Assembly: GCA_047602755.1 (NCBI GenBank) | Contig: JBLKOM010000001.1 | Location: 186,001 to 250,000, forward strand | DNA: 64,000 nucleotides | Origin: JACJVV01 sp047602755 | GTDB lineage: Archaea; Nanobdellota; Nanobdellia; Woesearchaeales; JACJVV01 | Reading direction: 5' to 3' | Part shown: in pieces, positions 53,358 through 63,198 of the stretch | Numbering within the stretch: position 1 is the stretch's first letter | How the letters are laid out: the number at the start of each line of letters is the position of its first letter | Translations under genes and position numbers: made by a program | The notes under the pieces: model-generated | Told to the model about the DNA's origin: nothing | The model's database searches: none | What the model saw: only the letters and a program-made list of their open reading frames with translations

Positions 53358-55100
53358 ATGGCAAGAATAGCTGTAGTTGATAATACAAAACTGAAAGATT
53401 TAGAATTAAAAAAACATATTGTTAGCTTATGCCCTGTTAATAGAGCTGGAAAAGAATGTATGTATATAGAAGGTGAAAAACTATTTATTAATGAAAATTT
53501 ATGTATTGGTTGTGGAATATGTACAAAAAAAGCACCTGAGTCAATACATATCATAAATTTACCAGAAGAACTAGAAAAACAAGCAATACATCGTTATGGA
53601 GAAAATGAGTTTAAACTTTATAATTTACCAATTCCAATATTTGGTAAGGTTGTTGGAATTCTTGGAGTAAATGGAATTGGAAAATCTACTGCTATAAAAG
53701 TATTGGCAGGAATATTGAAACCCAACCTAGACAAATTAGGTCAAGAAGCATCATATGAAGATTTAATAAACCATTTCAAAGGTACAGAAGCACAATTATT
53801 CTTTGAAAAATTAAAATCACAAGAAATTACATTAAGCTATAAGCCACAACAAGTTGAAGCAATACCTAAAGCACATAAAGGAACTGTAAAAGAATTATTA
53901 ACAAAAGCAGATCAAAAAAATCAATTAAATGAAATAGCAATTCAGTTAGATATTGCAAATATTTTAGATAATGATATTGAAAAAATATCAGGAGGAGAAT
54001 TACAAAGAGTTGCTATTGCTGCAACTGTTCTAAAGAAAGCAAATCTTTACATTTTTGACGAACCAACTTCATATTTAGACATAAAACAAAGAATTAAAGT
54101 AAGTAAATTTATCAAAGAACTTGCTAATCAAGATACTGCAGTTATGGTAGTAGAACACGACTTAATTATTCTAGATTATATGACCGATTTAATTCATATG
54201 ATGTATGGTAAAGAAAATGCATATGGAATAGTGGGCCAACCAAAGACTACAAAACTAGGAATAAATGTGTATCTTGGTGGATATCTTAAAGAAGAAAATA
54301 TTAGATTTAGAAATTATCCTATCACATTTGAACAAAGAACTATTGAAAAATTAAAAAAAACTGCTCCATTAATTACATGGAAAAATTTAAAGAAAAAATT
54401 AGGAAAATTTCATTTAGAAACAAATGAAGGTATTCTACAGGAAGAAAAAGTAGTTGGAATTCTTGGAGAAAATGGAATAGGAAAAACATCATTTGTAAAA
54501 ATACTAGCTGGGGTTATTGATAAAGATGAAGGTGAATTAGACGAAAAGATTAAAGTCTCATACAAACCACAATATATAGAATTTAAAAATGTTACAGTTG
54601 CAGAAATTCTTATTAATGCAATGAAATATAAAAGAAATTTAATAGATGATTTAAATATTGAACCACTTATGCATAAACATCTTAACGAATTATCAGGTGG
54701 ACAATTACAAAGAGTTGCAATTGCAGAATGCCTATCAAAAGACGCAGATGTTTATTTATTAGACGAACCATCAGCATATCTTGATGTAGAACAACGTCTT
54801 AAAATTTCAAAAGTAATTAAAGAAATGATGATTATCAGAAAAGCATCAGCAATAGTTGTAGACCACGATTTATTATTTATTGATTATTTAAGCGATGAAT
54901 TAATAGTATTTGATGGTATTCCAGCGCAATTAGGTAAAGTTAATGGACCTTTAGAAATGGAACAAGGAATGAATATTTTCTTAGAAGACTTAGGCATAAC
55001 TTTTAGAAGAGATGAAGAAAACCATCGTCCAAGAGCAAATAAACCAAGTTCACAAATGGATCAAAAACAAAAAAAAGAAGGCAAATTGTATTACAGCTAA
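53358..55100 (+). CDS. RNase L inhibitor / ABCE1 ribosome-recycling ATPase
   Basis: A 580-residue twin ABC ATPase. The N-terminal iron-sulfur domain has Cys-containing segments SLCPVNRAGKECM and ENLCIGCGICTKKAP. NBD1 has GVNGIGKSTA and ISGGELQR, and NBD2 has GENGIGKTSF and LSGGQLQR, each followed by a Walker B with D-E (IFDEP, LLDEP). Linker hinge segments lie between. It splits 70S ribosomes after aRF1-driven termination. Complete, and leaderless by the look of the AT-rich region upstream. Confidence 0.96.
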   Translation: MARIAVVDNTKLKDLELKKHIVSLCPVNRAGKECMYIEGEKLFINENLCIGCGICTKKAPESIHIINLPEELEKQAIHRYGENEFKLYNLPIPIFGKVVGILGVNGIGKSTAIKVLAGILKPNLDKLGQEASYEDLINHFKGTEAQLFFEKLKSQEITLSYKPQQVEAIPKAHKGTVKELLTKADQKNQLNEIAIQLDIANILDNDIEKISGGELQRVAIAATVLKKANLYIFDEPTSYLDIKQRIKVSKFIKELANQDTAVMVVEHDLIILDYMTDLIHMMYGKENAYGIVGQPKTTKLGINVYLGGYLKEENIRFRNYPITFEQRTIEKLKKTAPLITWKNLKKKLGKFHLETNEGILQEEKVVGILGENGIGKTSFVKILAGVIDKDEGELDEKIKVSYKPQYIEFKNVTVAEILINAMKYKRNLIDDLNIEPLMHKHLNELSGGQLQRVAIAECLSKDADVYLLDEPSAYLDVEQRLKISKVIKEMMIIRKASAIVVDHDLLFIDYLSDELIVFDGIPAQLGKVNGPLEMEQGMNIFLEDLGITFRRDEENHRPRANKPSSQMDQKQKKEGKLYYS

Positions 55101-55114
55101 AATAGATTAAAAAA

Positions 55115-56281
55115 CTACTTTTTATATGAATTAATAACAGATAAATAAGTTTTTTCCCACTCATCCACAATACCATTGATGTGATGCTTTTTAACATGTT
55201 TTAATGTTGCATCTTTCATTGATTCGTATAATTTTTCATTTGTTAACAAATTTATAATAGCATTTGCAAAACCTTTTTTATCACCATCTTTTAAAAGAAA
55301 ACCATTTACATTATTCTTAATTAAGTCAGGAACACCTTTTTCTTTTAAACCCACACAAACAAGACCATTTTGCTGAGCTTCTAAAATTGTCATTGGTTGA
55401 TTCTCTGTTTTTGAAGCTGTAACAAATAAATCACAAGCTTGAAAATATCCATAACTAATTAATATTTCATATTTTATACTACCAAGAAAAAAAACATTAT
55501 CATCTAAAAGAAGATCACGAGATTTTTTTTTAATCAATTCTTCTTGAGGACCACTACCAATAATTAAAAGTTTAACATTAGAAAACTTTCTTAAAACCAA
55601 AGAAAAACATTCTAATAAATATTCTAGATTTTTTTCATAAGCTAATCGACCAACAAAAAGTATTAATTTTGAGTTTTTACCATACTTAGCTTTAATACGC
55701 TTTAAACCTTTATCATCAAAAATATCTGGATTAATTCCATTTGAAATTACTTTAATAGGAACTTTACATCCATTTTTACTTAATTCTCGTTTTGTAAAAA
55801 ATGATGGAGAAGTAACTAAATTACATTTATTATAAAACATATTAGAATAACTCCAACCCAAACTTTGCATAAAAGAATAATTCAATTTAGCATGTTTAAG
55901 ATACTGATCATCTGCAAAAAAAGTGTGGAATGTGCCAATTAAAGGTTTCTTTAGCAAATTTGCACTAATAATTGCTTGCATACCTAAGAACAAAGGAGTT
56001 ACAAAATGAATAACATCAATTTTCTTTTTCCTTAAATAATTAAAAAAGATTGGATTAAAAGTTGGTGCAAGTTTTAAATCTGGATAAAAAAAAGCAGGCA
56101 TTGATGCTTGACGAAAAATTTCAATATTCTTATAAGAAAATGTACATTTCTCAGAATATTTAGGAGCAATTATTAAAACTTCATGCCCCTTATTAGCCAT
56201 TCCTTTAGCTAAATTAAGTGTAGCAGTGACAACACCATTAACTTGAGGTAAAAAATTATCTGCAAAGATTGCAATGCGCAT
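55115..56281 (-). CDS. GT4-family glycosyltransferase
   Basis: A 388-residue GT-B enzyme: IAIFADNFLPQVNGVVTATL with the GT4 N-terminal loop, HFVTPLFLGMQAI, GRLAYEKNLEYLL near 210 and DLFVTASKTENQPMTILEAQ with the E-x7-E pair near 290. The pattern is that of diacylglycerol glucosyltransferases or mannosyltransferases. It is convergent with RLI and far from the main glycan cluster, so it may act on lipids instead. Confidence 0.9.
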   Translation of the reverse strand: MRIAIFADNFLPQVNGVVTATLNLAKGMANKGHEVLIIAPKYSEKCTFSYKNIEIFRQASMPAFFYPDLKLAPTFNPIFFNYLRKKKIDVIHFVTPLFLGMQAIISANLLKKPLIGTFHTFFADDQYLKHAKLNYSFMQSLGWSYSNMFYNKCNLVTSPSFFTKRELSKNGCKVPIKVISNGINPDIFDDKGLKRIKAKYGKNSKLILFVGRLAYEKNLEYLLECFSLVLRKFSNVKLLIIGSGPQEELIKKKSRDLLLDDNVFFLGSIKYEILISYGYFQACDLFVTASKTENQPMTILEAQQNGLVCVGLKEKGVPDLIKNNVNGFLLKDGDKKGFANAIINLLTNEKLYESMKDATLKHVKKHHINGIVDEWEKTYLSVINSYKK

Positions 56282-56454
56282 ATTAATACATTACATTGTT
56301 TAATTATAAATATTATGGTTATTACTCTGCATTTTAATAACTGTTTAAAATTAATAAACCAGATTTTAATTAAGCCAATTATATCAGAATCAAAATTTTT
56401 ATTTAAGATAAATAAAAACAAAAATAATATAAATTTCTAAAATTAATTAAAAAA

Positions 56455-56721
56455 ATGTTTGAAATATCAAAAAATAAATATCTAGATGCATTATTTAAAT
56501 TAATGTTATTATCAGCATCTGTTCATATGATTATATTAATAGTATTTACAATATTAAAATTTGATTTCTCATTATTAAATTATTTTAGAATATTAGAATT
56601 AGATATAATATTTCCATCATTAAAAACAAAATTTGGAGAAATTTTAGGGTTAATAACAGCGATTGTATTATACCTTATAATTTTAGTTTTCTATACTGAT
56701 AACAAAAAATCTAAAAAATAA
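56455..56721 (+). CDS. Small two-helix membrane protein
   Basis: An 88-residue protein with hydrophobic helices at about 13-36 and 62-82 and a short basic tail (DNKKSKK). No family is recognised. It lies alone between the divergent GT4 gene and the convergent topo VI operon. It has no strong ribosome-binding site; an AT-rich upstream region could hold the promoter. Confidence 0.5.
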   Translation: MFEISKNKYLDALFKLMLLSASVHMIILIVFTILKFDFSLLNYFRILELDIIFPSLKTKFGEILGLITAIVLYLIILVFYTDNKKSKK

Positions 56722-56725
56722 ATTT

Positions 56726-57805
56726 TCATGGTAACCATGTTTTTTTATCTTTCAATTTATCTGGCAAATACTTATCGATAACATAATTAAGACCCCAAGC
56801 AGCTAATGCTTGTTGCTCTGCTCTTTTCTTAAGTTTAGCCATCAAATCTAAAGCTTTACACCATTCTTTATGATGTTTGATGAAAGGATCGTTCTTAACT
56901 GCATCTTTAAGTCTTTTAATATCTACATCTTTCAAAGGATGAGTTGGTAATTTATAATCAATAATATCCTGAGGTGTTACTCCAATAAATTGTGCTTGTG
57001 GTACACAAAAATACTTATTGATATGTGCAGCATTACCTGAACCTACTTTTAATGTACGATAAATATTTGCATATCCATATGGATCACCATCAGTAAATAC
57101 ATATACAGGCAATTTTTTAGAATCTGATAATCGACGTATAAATCTTCTACATGCACGTGTTGGCACTCCACCTAAAGAAATTAATATACAATTATGCTTT
57201 TTCCAAAAATTATGTTTTACAAGTCTTTGAAACATACCTGCCGTTTCAATAGCAAGAATAAATTTTGCATCAGTTTCAAATTTTAATTCTTCAACTGAAG
57301 AAGGAATACTATAAGCACCTGAACCCATTTTAGTGCAATCAATTTTCAATTCTTTTCCAGTTTCTTGATCTTTGTCAATAACAATAAGTTTTCCTGCAAT
57401 ATCTCCACCTTTTTCTTCAGGAATAAATCCAATTTGCTCACGATTAACCATTAACATTGCTTCAACATCATCCATAACTGTATCAGATTCAGGTTGTTCA
57501 TTAAACCGTGCATCACCCCAATTTTTTGATACGTAATATGCTTCTCTTTTTGTAGCAATATCATTACTTTTTATTAGACTTTTAGACAAAGCCATCATTC
57601 TTAAAGTCTGAGCAAAAGTTTTTACCGAAGAAACTGTCATAGTTCTTTCTTTAAATTTACCATCTAATTCAAAATAACCATTTTTATCGTCATAACGAAC
57701 ATTTGAAAGACTTCGAAGAGGAGCAGATATCTCTGGCTGTTCAACTTTCTTAATTTTCTTATAAATATTCTGAGCTATATCTTTAATTCCATCAAGAACA
57801 GTCAT
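56726..57805 (-). CDS. top6A: DNA topoisomerase VI subunit A
   Basis: A 359-residue Spo11-type subunit. The catalytic Tyr region is EAYYVSKNWGDARF (about 87-100), the 5Y-CAP domain is followed by a TOPRIM domain with Glu in AIETAGMF and DGDPYGYANIYRTLK (about 237-251). It makes the double-strand breaks of the type IIB enzyme. It overlaps top6B by 4 bp, which is the usual order (B then A). Confidence 0.96.
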   Translation of the reverse strand: MTVLDGIKDIAQNIYKKIKKVEQPEISAPLRSLSNVRYDDKNGYFELDGKFKERTMTVSSVKTFAQTLRMMALSKSLIKSNDIATKREAYYVSKNWGDARFNEQPESDTVMDDVEAMLMVNREQIGFIPEEKGGDIAGKLIVIDKDQETGKELKIDCTKMGSGAYSIPSSVEELKFETDAKFILAIETAGMFQRLVKHNFWKKHNCILISLGGVPTRACRRFIRRLSDSKKLPVYVFTDGDPYGYANIYRTLKVGSGNAAHINKYFCVPQAQFIGVTPQDIIDYKLPTHPLKDVDIKRLKDAVKNDPFIKHHKEWCKALDLMAKLKKRAEQQALAAWGLNYVIDKYLPDKLKDKKTWLP

Positions 57806-59583
57806 AAATCATCCCTCGTATTTTCATCATTAGTATCTTTTGAATTATCATTATTATCTTCCTCATCATCAAAATCATCAAAATTTTTCTTTTTACTACC
57901 TATTTTTGCAAAATTTTCATCATAATCAGTATTTTTTGCTTCATCAAATTTAATCTCTTCAATAGTTCCACGTTTTTTCTCAAGAACGATTTCTAAATTT
58001 TTACTAAGTAAATCTTTCTCAGTTTTGCTTAAATCTAAAAGTTCAATAAGAGCCTCACTAACATGTGGAATATATTTCTCAATAATACTACGCTTCTTTA
58101 ATTCATCTCCTACACGCTTTTTCTTATGAATATAACTGTTTATTTTTCTACCACATTCTTGAATTGCTAGTTTTATTTCTTTTATTATTTCTGGATAGTG
58201 GGCTATAGCCTCTTTGCTCTCAGATGTAAAAGGAACCCATACTGAAGCAATATGTATTGCGATAATAATTGGACCTGATGGTAAAGCACCCCGACTTTGA
58301 CTTACACCATAATTTCTCCAAGCTGTTTGAATAATTGATTTTGTTACAGCACATGCCCCTTGTTGATACAATAATGGAACACGATTAGCAAATCTCAAAA
58401 CACGTGCAGTATCATCAGAACTCAAATTTCCTCCATAAGCTAAAGCACATTCAATAACAAATGGATTACCTCTATAAACAGAAGGAGGACGAGTAGCTGC
58501 ACAATAAAATTCTGCATTAATTTCCTTTCGCAGTCCTTTTTCAAGAGAATCTGCTCCAATTGGTTGAATACAATCTGTAGGAGGGGCAATCAATTTTGTT
58601 TTTTTAATTCCTTCCATCAATTGCTCTACTAAATCTCGTGAAAGACCTTGTGGTTTAACATTAGGCTGTATTGAAGAATTTAAGCATATTGTTTTTGCTG
58701 TTCCTGAACCAACTCTTGAAAATTCACTTGTTAAAAAACTTTGAAGTGTCTTTGCTTCAGTAGTTTTAAGCATATCAATCAAAAAACCAAGTTCAACTCC
58801 ATAAGGATGTGGTTTTATAACAACTGCTTTATCAGGCATAATATCTGTTGCTCTTGGAAAAATAATTTGTTCTGCTTTAGGATTTGTATAAATAATTGTA
58901 CAATGTGGATTAACAATTGCAGTTTGTTTAAGATATTCATCAATACTTTGACTTCCACCTTGATAACTTGCTTCAAGATCAATCTCAATTCTAGTACCAT
59001 GATCTTTTTCCCATTCTATGGTATCATCCTTCATTATATGAGGTGCATTTTTCTGAGTATCTATTTTTAATTCATAATAATGTGCAGGATGCCCATTACC
59101 AATCTTAGAAGTAATTCTTGAAGGTTTACCTGTAGTTAATTGTCCATACATTACAGATGCAGAAATACCTATACCTTGCTGACCACGACTTTGTTTTAAT
59201 GTATGAAATTTAGATCCATATAATAATTTAGCAAAAATTTTGGGAATTTGTTTTTTAACTATACCTGGCCCATTATCTTCTACAATAACTCTAAACCTAT
59301 CATTACCCATATCAATAACTTCAACTATAATTTCTGGTAAAACATCAGTCTCTTCGCAAGCATCTAGTGAATTATCAACGGCTTCTTTTATAGTTGTCAT
59401 TAATGCTTTTCTTTTATTATCAAAACCAAGAAGATGCCTATTTCTTGCAAAAAACTCAGCAACACCAATATCTCTTTGAGATTTTGCTAACTGATGAGCT
59501 TTACTCTCTTTAGAATCATTAGAATTTTTATTTTCTGAAACTATTGAATCTTGATTTCCTAAAGTTTTCTGTTGATCAACCAT
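57802..59583 (-). CDS. top6B: DNA topoisomerase VI subunit B
   Basis: A 593-residue ATPase subunit. GHKL motifs: EAVDNSLDACEE, then EDNGPGI and KFHTLKQSRGQQGIGISA, then HGTRIEIDL. The H2TH-like and transducer domains follow; the last 40 residues are an Asp/Asn-rich acidic tail (DDFDDEEDNNDNSKDTNDEN), probably disordered. ATP binding drives gate opening by the A subunit. The acidic tail is longer than in the family core and lineage-specific. Confidence 0.96.
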   Translation of the reverse strand: MVDQQKTLGNQDSIVSENKNSNDSKESKAHQLAKSQRDIGVAEFFARNRHLLGFDNKRKALMTTIKEAVDNSLDACEETDVLPEIIVEVIDMGNDRFRVIVEDNGPGIVKKQIPKIFAKLLYGSKFHTLKQSRGQQGIGISASVMYGQLTTGKPSRITSKIGNGHPAHYYELKIDTQKNAPHIMKDDTIEWEKDHGTRIEIDLEASYQGGSQSIDEYLKQTAIVNPHCTIIYTNPKAEQIIFPRATDIMPDKAVVIKPHPYGVELGFLIDMLKTTEAKTLQSFLTSEFSRVGSGTAKTICLNSSIQPNVKPQGLSRDLVEQLMEGIKKTKLIAPPTDCIQPIGADSLEKGLRKEINAEFYCAATRPPSVYRGNPFVIECALAYGGNLSSDDTARVLRFANRVPLLYQQGACAVTKSIIQTAWRNYGVSQSRGALPSGPIIIAIHIASVWVPFTSESKEAIAHYPEIIKEIKLAIQECGRKINSYIHKKKRVGDELKKRSIIEKYIPHVSEALIELLDLSKTEKDLLSKNLEIVLEKKRGTIEEIKFDEAKNTDYDENFAKIGSKKKNFDDFDDEEDNNDNSKDTNDENTRDDL

Positions 59584-59739
59584 ATTTATATAAAAAACCC
59601 ATACGAGTTATTTATATGTTTTTGTATTATTTTATGTATGATAATTATAAATTTAACAATAATAGTATAATAATATTACAAAATATAGCAGAAATTAGAA
59701 GTTTAACAATTAGAAATCTATTAAAAATTAACAAAAAAA

Positions 59740-60321
59740 TCATAATTCAATATTTTCTTTAAAATCATCTTTTCCTTCAAGTTCACGCATTTTGAATAAT
59801 TTTCGTTGTTTCTCAAGCCATTTATACACATTTGCATGAGTACTACCACTTAATAAACTTTCTAAAGCACGTCTAGCCAAAGCAACACTATCTCCTCTAC
59901 CAATAACACTAACAGTTTTTCCATAAACTACTATATGAACCTCTAAAATATCCTCAATTACTTTTCTAGATTTTCCTTCCTTACCAATAACTCTTCCTCT
60001 TATTCTAACCATATCATTTTGTGTTTTAGCATACTCAGCAATACTTATTATTTCAAGAACATAATCTAATTTAGTCAATAATAAAGCAATTTCAGGATTA
60101 AAACCTCTTCCTATAGCTTTAACAATCTCAGCACATGTAAATAATGTTAAAGGCTCATCACCAGCAATATTTACATCACCTTCTTTAGAATCAATATTTA
60201 ATTGAGATTTAGTCCGTTTTTCAATCTCATCTTTAACTTCACCATCTTTTCCAATTAAGACTGCTATTCGATCTTGAGGAATTTTTATTTGATTCATGAA
60301 TTCTGTCATTTTTCTTTCCAA
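59740..60321 (-). CDS. KH-domain ribosome assembly protein (Dim2/Pno1-like)
   Basis: A 193-residue protein with two KH folds: PQDRIAVLIGKDGEVKDEIE (about 15-34, GxxG is GKDG) and MVRIRGRVIGKEGKSRKVIE (about 103-122, GKEG), then SVIGRGDSVALARRALESLL. This tandem layout is that of archaeal Dim2/Pno1, which binds the 3' end of pre-16S rRNA and cooperates with RIO1, encoded 35 bp upstream. Other starts at M5 or M9 are possible. Confidence 0.9.
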   Translation of the reverse strand: MERKMTEFMNQIKIPQDRIAVLIGKDGEVKDEIEKRTKSQLNIDSKEGDVNIAGDEPLTLFTCAEIVKAIGRGFNPEIALLLTKLDYVLEIISIAEYAKTQNDMVRIRGRVIGKEGKSRKVIEDILEVHIVVYGKTVSVIGRGDSVALARRALESLLSGSTHANVYKWLEKQRKLFKMRELEGKDDFKENIEL

Positions 60322-60355
60322 ATAAATGTTTTTAATTAATCTTATTTAACATTTA

Positions 60356-61081
60356 CTAATTTTTTAATTTTTGACTCATAATTCTTATTTTTTCTAAACT
60401 TTTTGATACATCTTGTTTAATATTAAATTTTTTATTAAAATAATTAACAATATTTATGACATCTCGTTCAAGTAATTCATCAACTTGTTGATTATCTGTT
60501 AAAGTAGCCTGTGAAAAATCAATAAAAACAGGCTCATCATTATTATTTAAGATATTAAAATGACTTAAATCACCATGAACTAACCCTTGCGAATATAATT
60601 TTGCTATATTCTCAATTATTTTAGAAAAAAACTTTTTAGGATTCTCTGGTTCTTTATTTTTAAGTTCAGGTGCAACATCATCATCACCAATCATTTCCAT
60701 AACTAATATATTATCTTTAACTTTTAAAGGAGTTGGTACTCGTATAACTTCACGTGCTTTTAATAAATTCCTAAACTCACGCTGCGTCCATGCGAAAATA
60801 ATTTCTCTTCTTTTTTTATTTAACCCTTCATAACGTGGATCTTGCTTAATGTAATCAAACATCTTATTAAAATTACAACCTTCAAGACGATAAATTTTAA
60901 CAATAACAAGACGTCCGTCCTTTTTTTCAGCTGTAAAAATATTTGCTTCTTTTCCTAAAGCTACACTACTTTTTAAATCTTCAAAAAAACCTTCAGATGC
61001 TAACTTGAAAAGATTTCTATGAGTAAATTGATCAAATACATTATTATAAGTTTTATATCTCTCTCGAGTAATCTTAGCCAT
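60356..61081 (-). CDS. RIO1-type serine protein kinase
   Basis: A 241-residue atypical kinase: ALGKEANIF in the P-loop position, VIVKIYRLEGCNF with the ATP Lys, VHGDLSHFNILNN (catalytic loop Asp about 171) and FIDFSQAT in place of DFG. RIO1 releases assembly factors from the small subunit and works with Dim2, its downstream neighbour. Full length for the archaeal RIO1 kinase domain. Confidence 0.95.
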   Translation of the reverse strand: MAKITRERYKTYNNVFDQFTHRNLFKLASEGFFEDLKSSVALGKEANIFTAEKKDGRLVIVKIYRLEGCNFNKMFDYIKQDPRYEGLNKKRREIIFAWTQREFRNLLKAREVIRVPTPLKVKDNILVMEMIGDDDVAPELKNKEPENPKKFFSKIIENIAKLYSQGLVHGDLSHFNILNNNDEPVFIDFSQATLTDNQQVDELLERDVINIVNYFNKKFNIKQDVSKSLEKIRIMSQKLKN

Positions 61082-61136
61082 AATATAAAAGAATCATTTA
61101 GATTTAAATTACTTTGCATAAAAAACTTTACAAGCA

Positions 61137-61412
61137 CTATTTTATATATTTACCAAAAACAAAACATTTAGTATCAGATAATTTACCAAGAACCTGTGCA
61201 GGTATAAAAAAGATATTATTATAACCATTTAGACCAAGTAAATATCTCATTTGATCTTTAATAGCATTATTAACAGACTCAGAACACTCAAAAAAAGTAA
61301 TATATACCATACCTTTTAATGCGGCATGTTCAATATGCATCCTATTAGCATTTCCAATATATTGATGTAAATCAGTATTATTTTGCAATAAATCTGATAT
61401 TTCTTGATTCAT
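61137..61412 (-). CDS. Small protein of unknown function upstream of RIO1
   Basis: A 91-residue protein: NQEISDLLQNNTDLHQYIGN helix, a beta-rich middle (AALKGMVYITFFECSES), then helix NNAIKDQMRYLLGLNGYNN and a final strand IFFIPAQVLGKLSD. No family is recognised. In many archaea the gene next to RIO1 is aIF1A, but this product lacks the OB-fold IF1A pattern. It is 55 bp upstream of rio1 on the same strand. Confidence 0.55.
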   Translation of the reverse strand: MNQEISDLLQNNTDLHQYIGNANRMHIEHAALKGMVYITFFECSESVNNAIKDQMRYLLGLNGYNNIFFIPAQVLGKLSDTKCFVFGKYIK

Positions 61413-61530
61413 TTAAACAAAAAATCAATACCTATTATTAAATATTATCACTAAATAGTAACAAAAAAAACTGAAAAACCAAAAGTTATATAAAGTTGAT
61501 AGATTTTCAGATTTTATAAAGATACACAAA

Positions 61531-61720
61531 TGGGTCCTCTTTAGAGCTGAAGATAAACTTTGGCAGTGAGATTGGGTACATACCATGGACTTTGTATATG
61601 ATACATTATCCATAGACACTCTTGTGTATTACAGCCCGGTGCGAGAGTACTCAATGGAGCACGTCAAAGACAAGCTATGAGCTTGGGAGTTAGTATTTCG
61701 GGCAACAAACACTTTACAAT
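61531..61720 (+). ncRNA. Unidentified structured RNA, about 190 nt
   Basis: A GC-rich island (about 45%) in an AT-rich gap with no open frame of note. Hairpins visible on the plus strand: CCATGGA opposite TCCATAG enclosing TGTAT/ATACA; ACAC-TCTT-GTGT; GCCCG (61634-61638) with CGGGC (61699-61703) closing a 70-nt domain that contains GTGC/GCAC and CAAGC-TATGA-GCTTG. A TATA-like TTTATAAAG at 61513-61521 would start transcription near 61540. I looked for the core motifs of RNase P RNA and SRP RNA and for a split or intron-bearing tRNA and could not place any of them, so it stays unnamed. The strand is favoured but not proven. Confidence 0.5.
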
Positions 61721-61808
61721 CATTTAATCACAGTTATTACATTTAAAATAAAACAAGTTAAGAACTGGAATTACATTTACTATTCATTCAGTCACAAATT
61801 AAATTAAA

Positions 61809-61849
61809 GCTTTATTTAGCATGTAGTAAAATTTTAAAGCTAATAAAGC
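61809..61849. repeat. Inverted repeat upstream of dnaG
   Basis: GCTTTATTTAGC (61809-61820) and GCTAATAAAGC (61839-61849) are complementary over 11 bp with one extra base, separated by 18 bp. It lies ten bp before a TATA-like AATATAATT at about 61861, so it could be an operator for dnaG or the terminator of the upstream RNA. Confidence 0.45.
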
Positions 61850-61914
61850 GTAGTTAAGAGAATATAATTACTGAATTGAAGATATTTCTAGTTCTTAGAT
61901 ATGAGGGGATTAAT

Positions 61915-63198
61915 ATGGCCAAAATAAGCCAAGTTTCAGCAAAATACATTGTTCATGCAACCATTGAAATTGATGGAGTAGTAGATAGACCAGACGTAAT
62001 AGGTGCTATCTTCGGTCAAACAGAGGGATTATTAGGTGCAGATTTAGAATTAAGAGAATTACAAAGATCAGGAAGAATTGGAAGAATCGAAGTAGAAATG
62101 AATACAAAAGGAGGAAAAACTTCAGGAACTATAGTAATTCCTTCCTCACTAGATAAAGCAGAAACATCAATAATTGCTGCATCATTAGAAATTATACAAA
62201 GAATTGGACCTTGTAACGCAAAAATAAAAGTAACAAACATTGAAGATATAAGAGTTAGTAAAAGAGACTTTGTCATAAACAGAGCTAAAGAATTACTTAA
62301 AAATATGATTTCAACAACAAGTCCTGATTCACAAGAATTATCAGATGAAGTTGCAAACTCAGTAAGAGTGATGGAAATAACAGAATATGGACCTGATAGA
62401 CTCCCAGCTGGACCATCAATCGAAGAAAGTGATGAAATCATAATTGTAGAAGGAAGAGCTGATGTAATCAATTTACTAAAACAGGGATTTAAAAACGTTA
62501 TTTCAACTAATGGAACAACAAGAGTTTCAGATACTATCATTGAATTAAGTAAGAAAAAAATATGTACTATTTTTACTGATGGTGATAGAGGTGGAGACCT
62601 AATTATTAAAGCATTATTAAATGTAGCTGAAATAGATTTCGTAACAAAAGCTCCAGATGGAAAAGAAGTGGAAGAAATAACAAAAAAAGAAATCCACAAA
62701 AGCTTAAGAGGAAAAATTGCAGCAGAACAAATCAAACTTGAAATCGAAACTGCACCTAAAAGTGATAAAATGCAAGAATCTTCTTTCAAAAAAGTAAAAC
62801 AACAAACACAACAACAAGTTGACAAAAGACCTCAACAAAATTTTCAACAAAGATCACAAAAAACTTATGAGCGACCTGAAAGAAGAGAAGAAAAAGAAAC
62901 TATAACAGAAAAAGATAAAACAGAATTTAAAAGATTACTTGAAGATTTAGTTGGAACAAATGGTGCATATATTTTAAATGATAAAAAAGAAGTATTAGGA
63001 AAAGTTCCTGTTACTGAATTAAATAGCACTATCAAAAGTTTAGGATCAGGGGTTTCAGCAATTATTCTTGACAGTAGTATTGATCATGCATTAATTCAAG
63101 TAGCAGAAAAAGCAAATGTTCAAGCTATAATTGGTATGGAATCAAAAGTAAAAAATGCTAATACAAGAATAAAATTATTTACTGTTGATGATCTATAA
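61915..63198 (+). CDS. dnaG: Archaeal DnaG-like primase
   Basis: A 427-residue protein taking the ATG at 61915, which has a Shine-Dalgarno (GAGGGGAT, 7 bp away); the frame stays open upstream but without such a site. The TOPRIM domain has IIVEGRADVINLL with the catalytic Glu and FTDGDRGGD. An N-terminal domain (SAKYIVHATIEIDGVVDRPD) and a Gln-rich linker (QQTQQQVDKRPQQNFQQRSQ) before a C-terminal domain match the archaeal DnaG, which also joins the RNA exosome. Role in the exosome is known for the family and not seen here. Confidence 0.93.
   Translation: MAKISQVSAKYIVHATIEIDGVVDRPDVIGAIFGQTEGLLGADLELRELQRSGRIGRIEVEMNTKGGKTSGTIVIPSSLDKAETSIIAASLEIIQRIGPCNAKIKVTNIEDIRVSKRDFVINRAKELLKNMISTTSPDSQELSDEVANSVRVMEITEYGPDRLPAGPSIEESDEIIIVEGRADVINLLKQGFKNVISTNGTTRVSDTIIELSKKKICTIFTDGDRGGDLIIKALLNVAEIDFVTKAPDGKEVEEITKKEIHKSLRGKIAAEQIKLEIETAPKSDKMQESSFKKVKQQTQQQVDKRPQQNFQQRSQKTYERPERREEKETITEKDKTEFKRLLEDLVGTNGAYILNDKKEVLGKVPVTELNSTIKSLGSGVSAIILDSSIDHALIQVAEKANVQAIIGMESKVKNANTRIKLFTVDDL

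Larger units (their letters stand above)
61413..61914. other. 502-bp gap between the RIO1 unit and dnaG
   Basis: Holds divergent AT-rich promoter DNA (61413-61530, including a TTATATAAA at 61486-61494), the structured RNA candidate (61531-61720), and an AT-rich stretch with an inverted repeat ahead of dnaG. No further coding frame is convincing. Confidence 0.6.

Noticed and set aside
61640..61665. GGTGCGAGAG/GGAGCACG tested as SRP helix 8 or an RNase P core element
   Set aside because: The conserved loop sequence of SRP helix 8 and the flanking RNase P core motifs are not present.
61634..61703. 70-nt GCCCG...CGGGC domain tested as a tRNA
   Set aside because: No T-loop TTC motif, no anticodon arm in the right place, and the seventh acceptor pair fails.
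61876..61914. Upstream in-frame start of dnaG
   Set aside because: The 13 extra residues lack conservation sense, and a strong Shine-Dalgarno points to the ATG at 61915.
62016..62825. Antisense 269-residue open frame over dnaG
   Set aside because: Ser/Leu-rich shadow of the DnaG frame; DnaG motifs are unambiguous on the plus strand.
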